Of a stretch of 64,000 bases of DNA, positions 10,647 to 16,527 are shown one piece after another. The notes below the pieces were generated by a model. It ran no database searches and was not told where the DNA came from. It saw nothing but the letters and a program-made list of their open reading frames with translations. How positions within the stretch are numbered: position 1 is the first letter of the stretch; each line of letters begins with the position of its first letter. Made by a program: the position numbers and the translations under genes. Source of the stretch: Pirellula sp. (GTDB lineage: Bacteria > Planctomycetota > Planctomycetia > Pirellulales > PNKZ01); contig PNKZ01000003.1 of assembly GCA_013822735.1 (NCBI GenBank), positions 62,001-126,000 of the forward strand. Direction: 5' to 3'.

Positions 10647-10871
10647 CTACTCCCGGAGCATGCGCTCGAAATCCTCTGGACTAATTTCGACATCGCGGAG
10701 AATGCTTCGCAAAGTTCCGATCTTGAGCGGGTGCGAACCGTGTACCGGAACGGATGTTCGCCGGTCACCTTGTTCGAGAAAGTGATGACTTCCTCGAACG
10801 CGCAAGACAACGAAGCCCTGCCGCTGGAGGCGGACCATTTCCGCGCCGGAGATACGCGGAACTCTAGCCAC
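10647..10871 (-). CDS. hicA: HicA-family mRNA interferase toxin
   Basis: A 74-residue protein with the double-stranded-RNA-binding-like HicA fold. GSHHFLEQGDRRTSVPVH contains the catalytic His (the GSHH segment), followed by HPLKIGTLRSILRDVEIS, the standard C-terminal helix motif. HicA toxins cleave mRNA and are neutralised by HicB. It starts with GTG at 10871, inside the end of hicB (GTGGCTAG, eight-base overlap), so translation is coupled. The order antitoxin-then-toxin is the less common arrangement for hicAB loci. The length fits the family. Confidence 0.88.
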   Translation of the reverse strand: MARVPRISGAEMVRLQRQGFVVLRVRGSHHFLEQGDRRTSVPVHGSHPLKIGTLRSILRDVEISPEDFERMLRE

Positions 10872-11097
10872 GGCTTAGCTGCGCCAAATCCCAATCGAGT
10901 TGGCGAACGGCCGGGCTACTGACTCGGGCCAACGCATCCTCGAGGCCGAATGTTTCGATATAGCCTTGCAAAGCCTCGCGAAGATCGGCGATCGCCAAAT
11001 CTTCGGTTTCCCCTTCGCCGTAAGCCGGGATATCGGGCACGCGCGCCGTGTAGCCGCCGAGTTCCGGATCAGCAATCAGTTCGACGACAAGCGACAT
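10864..11097 (-). CDS. hicB: HicB-family antitoxin
   Basis: A 77-residue protein with the HicB partial RNase H fold: MSLVVELIADPELGGYTARV, then VPDIPAYGEGETEDLAIADL, a typical strand-turn-helix of HicB/UPF0150. There is no C-terminal DNA-binding (ribbon-helix-helix or HTH) extension, so any autoregulation would need another element. It is the first gene of the pair, and its stop overlaps the GTG start of the toxin. The gene sits beside a repeat-rich noncoding island, a common setting for mobile toxin-antitoxin cassettes. Confidence 0.87.
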   Translation of the reverse strand: MSLVVELIADPELGGYTARVPDIPAYGEGETEDLAIADLREALQGYIETFGLEDALARVSSPAVRQLDWDLAQLSRG

Positions 11098-11239
11098 CGT
11101 GATGCCTCCACCATTTCCAAATTCAAAGCGTGCCTACTTACTAATTCTAGCATGAGGCAAGCGACGGCGCCGATGTACGTAGCGGAAAGCGATGCGTTGC
11201 GGCGGGCGACGGCACGCGGAGCGTGCCTACTACATCAGT

Positions 11240-11273
11240 CAAGCGCGGATTTGGCCGGCCAAAAATCGCCTGG
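11240..11273 (-). repeat. GGCCGGCC palindrome shared with 48345-48379
   Basis: Read on the minus strand, this contains GCGATTTTTGGCCGGCC followed by AAATCCGCGCTTG. The same text, with about three differences, occurs on the plus strand at 48345-48379. The unit is itself nearly palindromic (GCGATTTTT...AAATCGC arms). Confidence 0.8.
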
Positions 11274-11497
11274 ATTGTGGGCCGGCAGGTTTGGGACAAT
11301 GCGGCGTGATTCTCCGTTTGCTCTTCCTGGGGAGAGACGCCGCGATGTGGAAGTTAGTTGAGCTTGCGAGTAGCGATGAGTTTGCCCCCTCATCCGCCCC
11401 TGCGGGGCACGCTTGCCCGATGCGGGCGAGCCAAGGAACAGGGCTCCCGCGAGGGGAGAAGGGGGCCGGCGCACGATGTCGTAAAGACTTCCAAAAT

Positions 11498-11641
11498 CGA
11501 CGTAAGTCCCGCGCACTAAATCGCGCACATGCGCACAATTGGGGCGTCGGAGTGCGCGTCGGAGCGCTTACCAACAAGGGAGCGCACTACCGGTTCGACT
11601 TAGTGCGCACGGCGCGTTGCATGGCCGGAGTACTTACGTCG
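11498..11641. repeat. Inverted-repeat block with CGACGTAAGT/ACTTACGTCG ends
   Basis: Perfect 10-bp inverted ends (11498-11507 and 11632-11641) enclose a GTGCGC-rich stretch. An inner inverted pair, GCGCACTAA/TTAGTGCGC, lies at 11511-11519 and 11600-11608. The same end sequence bounds the block at 48087-48220, in the opposite arm order. Confidence 0.75.
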
Positions 11642-11755
11642 CTTTGCGGAACGTCGACCGGCGCGATTTGCCGCGTGCGACGCGTCGTCGTCATCGCGCG
11701 GCGTCGCCGACAGGCCGACTCTGCGCACACCGTGCGATTTCACACCGTGCGCATC

Positions 11756-11818
11756 GCGCAGCAAATGGTAGACACTGCGCAGCAAAAAGCAGACACGGCG
11801 CAGCAGATTGCGCGTTCA
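11756..11818 (+). repeat. Three imperfect 21-bp direct repeats
   Basis: The units start at 11756, 11777 and 11798, and each begins GCGCAGCA. Their 21-base period equals seven codons and one frame reads AQQxxDT repeatedly. However, the frame has no credible gene around it, so this is treated as noncoding repeat. Confidence 0.6.
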
Positions 11819-11836
11819 GAGCAGAAGCCTGCGTAT

Positions 11837-13009
11837 TTACTTCGCGAACTCGGTTTCCGCGGCTTTGCGGAAGGCGGCTTGGGCCGATTTGCCGTCGCCC
11901 GGGAAGCCGGCGTGTTGCACGAGCCAGACGGTGACCAAACCGTTCGCGCGGTCGATGTTCATGTTCGTCGCGAACGCGCCGCCGTGGCCGAATTGTTCCC
12001 CGTTTACGGAGCAGCCGAGGCCGTAGCTTTCCTTGAGATTCTCGGGCGTTTGACGCTTGCTCAGTTCGCGTACCGCCTCGACCGAGAGAACCCGCTTCCC
12101 TTCCCACAGGCCGTCGTTGAGGAGCATCCGGCAGAAGCGGCCGATGTCGTCGGCCGTCGAGAAGTAGCCGCCGGCCGGCATCGGTTGGCGCGTCGGCAGA
12201 TCGAGCGGGTAGGTGAGCTGGCTGATCGTGGTTTCTTCCAGGCCGTCTTTCGCGGCGTTCGGTTTGTACCCTTTCGCGAGGCGGCGGAGTTGTTCGCGGC
12301 TCGGGCGGATCACGGTGTCGTTCATGCCGAGCGGTTCGAAGAGCCGCTTCTCCATAAACTGCTCATAGGTCAGGCCGGTGACCACTTCGATGATGCGGCC
12401 GGCCGTGTTGATGCCGGCGTTCGAGTAGCGATAGCCGGTGCTCGGCTGGTAGTCGAGCGGTGTGGCGGCATAGCTTCGCACGGCCACGGCCAGCGGCAAG
12501 CCGTCGAGCGTCGGCGTTTCCAGAGCGCTCTTAAACGGCAGGCCCGAGGTGTGGCTCAGCACGCGGCGGACCGTGATCTTTTCGGCGGGACGCTGGAGCA
12601 GCATATGCTTCGCGTCTTTCTCGACCGCGACCCAAGCGTCGGCGTACTCCGGCAAATACTTTTCGACCGGGTCGTCGAGCTTCACTTTGCCTTCGTCGAC
12701 CAAGATCATGAAGGCCGCGGCCGTGAGCGACTTCGATTGCGACGCGATCCAGAAGAGCGCGTCGGGCGCCATCTCGCGCTTCTCGGCGATATCGGCATAG
12801 CCGACCGTGTCGACGGCGAGCACCTTGTCTTTGTCGGCCACGAGCATGACCGCGCCGGCCAATTCGTTCTGCTTCACGAACGGCTCGACCGATGCGACGA
12901 GCTGCGCGTTCGGCGGATAGGATTCGCTGGGAACTTGTGCCGCAGCGAAACCGGGGGCGAACGACAACAAGATCGTTGCGAACAGCGAACGACGAAGAAG
13001 CGTGAGCAT
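11837..13009 (-). CDS. Secreted serine beta-lactamase/penicillin-binding-protein-like hydrolase
   Basis: A 390-residue protein with a signal peptide (SLFATILLSFAPGFAAA). It carries the class C beta-lactamase/DD-peptidase/esterase catalytic triad of motifs: SQSK (Ser90 nucleophile, Lys93), YSN in GYRYSNAGIN, and HGG in QFGHGGAFATN, which replaces the KTG box. This HGG form is usual in the EstB/esterase branch, so it is more likely an esterase or peptidase than an antibiotic-resistance enzyme. The substrate is unknown. It is the last gene of a minus-strand run, 111 bp after hemA, and may have its own promoter. Confidence 0.88.
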   Translation of the reverse strand: MLTLLRRSLFATILLSFAPGFAAAQVPSESYPPNAQLVASVEPFVKQNELAGAVMLVADKDKVLAVDTVGYADIAEKREMAPDALFWIASQSKSLTAAAFMILVDEGKVKLDDPVEKYLPEYADAWVAVEKDAKHMLLQRPAEKITVRRVLSHTSGLPFKSALETPTLDGLPLAVAVRSYAATPLDYQPSTGYRYSNAGINTAGRIIEVVTGLTYEQFMEKRLFEPLGMNDTVIRPSREQLRRLAKGYKPNAAKDGLEETTISQLTYPLDLPTRQPMPAGGYFSTADDIGRFCRMLLNDGLWEGKRVLSVEAVRELSKRQTPENLKESYGLGCSVNGEQFGHGGAFATNMNIDRANGLVTVWLVQHAGFPGDGKSAQAAFRKAAETEFAK

Positions 13010-13120
13010 GATGGAAATCGCCGAAGGGATGCGAGAGGATCGGAATTGCGATCATCATCGCTGCGCTCGGGCGAAATCACAAGTGTTTCGCGGCGCGGCT
13101 CGCGGGCGCTTGCGTGCTTG

Positions 13121-14395
13121 CTATTCCTTCAGGCGGAAGAGTCGCTTGAGGGCGTCCATAAGGCCGTGCGGCACGCCGTGTCGGGATTCGTCGCGCAGCG
13201 ATTCGAGCGGCGGATGGAGCAGCTTGTTGATGAGCCGTTCGAACGATTCGGCGATTTCGGCGCGGCTCTTGTCATCGAGCTCGGGGAGCTTGTTGAAGAG
13301 CCGGCGGAGTTCGTCTTCTTTCGGTTGCTGCCAACCTTGCTTGAGACGCTTGATGATCGGCGCCGTGGCCCGATGGTGCAAGTCGGCCATGAAGCGGGCC
13401 GTTTCGGTTTCGACGATCGTGAGCGCTTGCGGCAGTTCGCGGTCGCGCTCGGCCCGATTGCGACGGCAGGCTTCTTGCAAGTCGTCGATCGAGTAGAGAT
13501 AAACGCCCGTGCAATCGCCGATCGCAGGATCGAAATCGCGCGGCACGGCCAGATCAAGAATGAACAGGTCGCGCTGGAAGCGCTCGGCTTCGATCTTTTC
13601 GAAGTCGGCCAGGGTGACGATCGGCTCGGTGGCGCCGGTCGTGGTGATCACCAGATCGGCGTCGACCAGAAGCTGCGGAAGAAACTCCCATTGCTCCGCT
13701 CGGCCGCCAAAGTTTTCGGCCAGTGCGACGGCCCGATCGTGGCTGCGGTTGACCACGACGATGTCGCGGGCTCCTTCGGACTTGAGATAAGTGAGAGTTT
13801 CCTCTCCCATTTCGCCGGCACCGATGAGGAGGATGCGCTTGTCGTCGAAGCGTTCAAAGATGTTTTTGGCGAAGTCGCTGACGGCGACGCTTGGAATGCT
13901 GACCCGTTTCTCGTTGATCGAGGTTTCGGTGGCGACGCGCTTGGCGACTTTGAGCGCCGCTTGAAAGGCCTGATTCGTAAGCGGCCCGACCGAGGCTTGT
14001 TTCGTGGCGAGCTCGTAGGCCTGCTTCACTTGCGCGAGGATCTGGGCTTCGCCGAGTACCATGCTGTCGAGGCTGGCGGCGACGGTGAACAGATGCCGCA
14101 CGGCGTCTTCGCCGGAGCGTTCGAAGAGGTCGTCGAAGACGTCGATCGTGGCGAGGCCGTGAAACTCGGCGAAGAACTCGACGACCTGCTGATGCGACGG
14201 CGTGGCGTCGTCTTCTTCGGCGGCCGTGTAAAGCTCGATCCGATTACATGTGCTCAGCAGCACCGCTTCGGTCGCCGGCCAGCGCTCGCGCAGACGCGCC
14301 AGCGCCTCGGCCGCTTGGCTCGGGCTAAATGCAATGCGGCCGCGCGTCTCGGTCGACGCGTTGTGATGGCTACAGCCGACCATTTGGAGCTTCAT
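13121..14395 (-). CDS. hemA: Glutamyl-tRNA reductase
   Basis: A 424-residue enzyme that reduces glutamyl-tRNA(Glu) to glutamate-1-semialdehyde with NADPH, the first committed step of C5 tetrapyrrole synthesis. The catalytic Cys50 lies in LLSTCNRIELY. The GEAQILAQVKQAY block and the Rossmann glycine motif LLIGAGEMGEETL are present, and a C-terminal dimerisation helix follows. The ATG at 14395 gives the expected MKLQMVGCSHH start, and the upstream membrane gene ends on it (ATGA). A perfect 10-bp hairpin sits immediately upstream and may affect initiation. A much longer open frame continues upstream through the neighbouring gene but is a shadow. Confidence 0.95.
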   Translation of the reverse strand: MKLQMVGCSHHNASTETRGRIAFSPSQAAEALARLRERWPATEAVLLSTCNRIELYTAAEEDDATPSHQQVVEFFAEFHGLATIDVFDDLFERSGEDAVRHLFTVAASLDSMVLGEAQILAQVKQAYELATKQASVGPLTNQAFQAALKVAKRVATETSINEKRVSIPSVAVSDFAKNIFERFDDKRILLIGAGEMGEETLTYLKSEGARDIVVVNRSHDRAVALAENFGGRAEQWEFLPQLLVDADLVITTTGATEPIVTLADFEKIEAERFQRDLFILDLAVPRDFDPAIGDCTGVYLYSIDDLQEACRRNRAERDRELPQALTIVETETARFMADLHHRATAPIIKRLKQGWQQPKEDELRRLFNKLPELDDKSRAEIAESFERLINKLLHPPLESLRDESRHGVPHGLMDALKRLFRLKE

Positions 14396-15345
14396 GTTCG
14401 AGTTCCTTCGAGGTTCGAAAGAACTCGAACATGCAGACTGCAGACGGGAGATTGGAGACTGGAGAATTCCGAAGCTCCGGTCTCTAGTCTCCGGTCTCCC
14501 GTCTCTTTCCGAGGCGCCCCATGACGGCTCGGCAGCAGATGGCCCAGGCTGAGCGAGAGCAACACGACCACGGCCGTGGCGATGGTGACGTAGGCGGTCT
14601 TCCTGCCTTGGCGGGCCGGGCGATAGAGCGAAAGGAACGTCGTGGCGGCGGTTTGCCAGGCGACGACCACGGCGAAGCGGAGGACGGTCGGATCGCTCCA
14701 AGGAAATTGGCCGTTGACCATGTTCAAGATCACGCCTGTGAGCAGGCCGAGCGTGAGCAAGACGAACGACGCATACACGCTGCGGACGCCCGCCCGCTCG
14801 AGCCACTCCAAGCTCGGCAAACGCAGGCCTTGCTGCGGAGCAAGTTTGCGCTTCAAGCGATAGGCCTGCACGAGGTCCATGATGCCGGTGACGAAGCCGA
14901 CGAGCACGCTGACGAAGCCGAGCGCGAGGCAAGTGAGATGGATGCGGACCCAGGAGATCGATGCGACTTCGCGAGCCAGCGGTTGCCGGCCGCCGAAGTA
15001 GTAGCCGACCGCCACGAGCCCGAGCACCAGCGGCAAGAGGAAGATGCCGACGGCCGTGCGGCGCTCGTTCACGGCGAGCTGCTGGCGGAAGGTCCAACCG
15101 AGATACACGGCCGCCAAGGCCCAGGCGGCGATCAGATACCAATCGAACTCGCTGGAGAGCGGCGTGCCGATCGATTCGGTCGCCCGCTTGCCGAGGTAGA
15201 TCGTATGCGCAAGGACGCCGGCCGCGGCGAAGCCGAGCATGAGCACGCCGCGCAGCCCGCTGCGAAACCACATGCGGGTGATTTCCAACAGGAGCGCAAC
15301 CGCGTAGCTGGCGGTGAAACAGGTGAGCGAAATGCCGGCGAGCAT
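14392..15345 (-). CDS. HemX/CcsA-like multi-pass membrane protein (cytochrome c assembly family)
   Basis: A 317-residue integral membrane protein with about eight hydrophobic segments, including LLPLVLGLVAVGYYFGG, IHLTCLALGFVSVLVGF and VYASFVLLTLGLLTGVIL. WSDPTVLRFAVVVAWQTAA resembles the tryptophan-containing core of CcsA/CcmC/HemX proteins. HemX is known beside hemA and lowers HemA level in some bacteria, while CcsA handles haem for cytochrome c; the position favours HemX. The last ~34 residues, from about ETGDRRLETG, are encoded by a palindromic repeat and look unrelated to the family. Its stop overlaps the hemA start (ATGA). Confidence 0.82.
   Translation of the reverse strand: MLAGISLTCFTASYAVALLLEITRMWFRSGLRGVLMLGFAAAGVLAHTIYLGKRATESIGTPLSSEFDWYLIAAWALAAVYLGWTFRQQLAVNERRTAVGIFLLPLVLGLVAVGYYFGGRQPLAREVASISWVRIHLTCLALGFVSVLVGFVTGIMDLVQAYRLKRKLAPQQGLRLPSLEWLERAGVRSVYASFVLLTLGLLTGVILNMVNGQFPWSDPTVLRFAVVVAWQTAATTFLSLYRPARQGRKTAYVTIATAVVVLLSLSLGHLLPSRHGAPRKETGDRRLETGASEFSSLQSPVCSLHVRVLSNLEGTRT
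14396..14430 (-). promoter_or_regulatory. Hairpin at the hemA ribosome-binding site
   Basis: GTTCGAGTTC and GAACTCGAAC form a perfect 10-bp stem with a 15-base loop, ending directly on the hemA ATG. The only Shine-Dalgarno-like text (AAGGA) straddles the loop and stem. The region is also coding for the last residues of the upstream membrane protein, so ribosomes finishing that gene would open the hairpin. Translational coupling is inferred. Confidence 0.5.
14442..14504. repeat. Palindrome with GGAGACT-word arms inside the HemX-like gene
   Basis: Left arm 14442-14466 (AGACGGGAGATTGGAGACTGG...) and right arm 14480-14504 match as inverted repeats at about 22 of 25 positions. Each arm is built from imperfect GGAGACY words. 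The element lies in frame in the C-terminus of the membrane protein gene and encodes its atypical tail. Confidence 0.8.
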
Positions 15346-15355
15346 GGGCGTTCCA

Positions 15356-15441
15356 AATGCAGAATGCTGAATGCGGAATGCGGAGCAGTTATTGAGCCGA
15401 ATGCTTACTTGTTCAGCATTCAGCAGTCGGCATTCCGCATT
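15356..15441. repeat. Palindrome with GAATGC-word arms
   Basis: The left arm (15356-15384) and right arm (15412-15441) are imperfect inverted repeats, each made of recurring AATGCTGAATGC/GGAATGC words. It fills the 102-bp gap between the sigma-54 activator gene and the HemX-like gene. Confidence 0.75.
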
Positions 15442-15447
15442 GTGGGC

Positions 15448-16527
15448 CTATTCTTTGGAGTCTTCCTCCAACCCGTAATCCTTCAGCTTCTTGTGCAGCG
15501 TGTTGCGGTTGATGCCGAGGCGGGCCGCGGCTTTGATCTGCACATTGTCGCACGAGGCCAAGACCTGCACGATCAGTTCTTTTTCGACGCGGTCGACGAT
15601 CTTCGCATGGAGGTCGGCCTCGTTCGGCGAGGCGGTGGTGAGGCCGAGTTGCACAAGTTCGAAGGTGAGGGTTTCCAAATCGGTGCCGCGGAAACGCGGG
15701 CTGCGGCCTTTGGCGGCCCCGCCTCCTTGCACGTTTTCCGGCAGCAGGTCGAGCGTGAGTTCGTCGCCCGGCGCCATGACGACCGAGCGCTCGATGTAGT
15801 TTTGCAGCTCGCGGACATTGCCCGGCCAGTGATGGTCTTGCAAGGCTTGCATTGCCCGGGGATCGATATGCACGACGTAGCGGTCGTTTCTCTCATTATA
15901 CATGTTGAGAAAATAGCCGACGAGTTCGGGAATATCTTCCCGACGTTCGCGGAGCGGCGGCAGCGCGATCGGCACGACGTTCAAGCGGTAGTACAAGTCT
16001 TCGCGGAAGCGTTCGTTTTCGACTTCGTCGGCGAGGTCGCGGTTGCTGGCCGCGATGACGCGGACGTCGACGCGGATGGTGGCGGTATCGCCGACCCGTT
16101 CAAACTCGCGCTCCTGCAAGACACGGAGGAGCTTTACTTGCAGCTTCGGCGTCGTGGAGTTGATTTCATCGAGGAACACCGTGCCGGTGTGCGCGGCTTC
16201 GAAGCGGCCGGTGCGGTTGTCGATGGCCCCGGTAAACGAACCGCGGACGTGGCCGAAGAGTTCGCTTTCCAGCAAGCTCTCAGAAAGGGCGCCGCAGTTG
16301 ACGCGTACGAACGGGCCGCTGCCGCGCGGGCTCAACGTGTGCACGGCCTTGGCGATGAGCTCTTTGCCGGTGCCCGTCTCGCCGAGCAAGAGCACGCTGG
16401 CGTTCGACTCGGCCACTTTGCGCGTGAGTTGGTAGACCTTCTCCATGGCCGGGCCCGAGCCGATGAGGCCGGGGATCGGCGGGCCGCGCTGATCGCGAGA
16501 GTCGAAATTGCTGGACAGTCGGCTCAT
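15448..16527 (-). CDS. Sigma-54-dependent transcriptional activator lacking a receiver domain
   Basis: A 359-residue bacterial enhancer-binding protein. The AAA+ domain has Walker A GETGTGKE (residues 49-56), the sigma-54 contact loop as GSFTGA (96-101; GAFTGA is usual), Walker B GTVFLDEI, and arginine-containing LNVVPIALPPLRERREDI. A Fis-type DNA-binding helix-turn-helix closes the protein (IKAAARLGINRNTLHKKL). Only about 20 residues precede the AAA+ domain, so there is no sensory or receiver module and activity must be controlled another way. Its ATG overlaps the stop of the preceding gene (ATGA), so it is co-translated with the 808-residue exported protein. It should activate sigma-54 promoters; targets are unknown. 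Confidence 0.93.
   Translation of the reverse strand: MSRLSSNFDSRDQRGPPIPGLIGSGPAMEKVYQLTRKVAESNASVLLLGETGTGKELIAKAVHTLSPRGSGPFVRVNCGALSESLLESELFGHVRGSFTGAIDNRTGRFEAAHTGTVFLDEINSTTPKLQVKLLRVLQEREFERVGDTATIRVDVRVIAASNRDLADEVENERFREDLYYRLNVVPIALPPLRERREDIPELVGYFLNMYNERNDRYVVHIDPRAMQALQDHHWPGNVRELQNYIERSVVMAPGDELTLDLLPENVQGGGAAKGRSPRFRGTDLETLTFELVQLGLTTASPNEADLHAKIVDRVEKELIVQVLASCDNVQIKAAARLGINRNTLHKKLKDYGLEEDSKE

Larger units (their letters stand above)
11098..11836. other. Repeat-rich noncoding island between hicBA and the hydrolase gene
   Basis: No coding region is supported in these 739 bases. Reading frames that cross it are shadows of the downstream minus-strand genes. It contains a short GGCCGGCC palindrome (11240-11273), a CCCCTCATCCGCCCCTGCGGGG-type palindromic stretch near 11390-11465, an inverted-repeat block (11498-11641) and three 21-bp direct repeats (11756-11818). 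The hicB promoter must lie at its left end. Confidence 0.6.

Noticed and set aside
11837-13009. Antibiotic-resistance beta-lactamase call
   Set aside because: The HGG box in place of KTG and the lack of a beta-lactamase-specific context favour an esterase/peptidase of the same superfamily.
11192-14524. 1110-residue plus-strand open frame
   Set aside because: It is the reverse of the beta-lactamase-like and hemA genes plus the repeat island; no domain sense.
13121-15271. 716-residue extension of HemA
   Set aside because: The upstream part is an out-of-frame shadow of the HemX-like gene; HemA proper starts at 14395.
14442-15441. tRNA or rRNA-like stems
   Set aside because: The palindromes do not fold into a cloverleaf and lack T-loop and anticodon features; no tRNA was recognised anywhere in the window.
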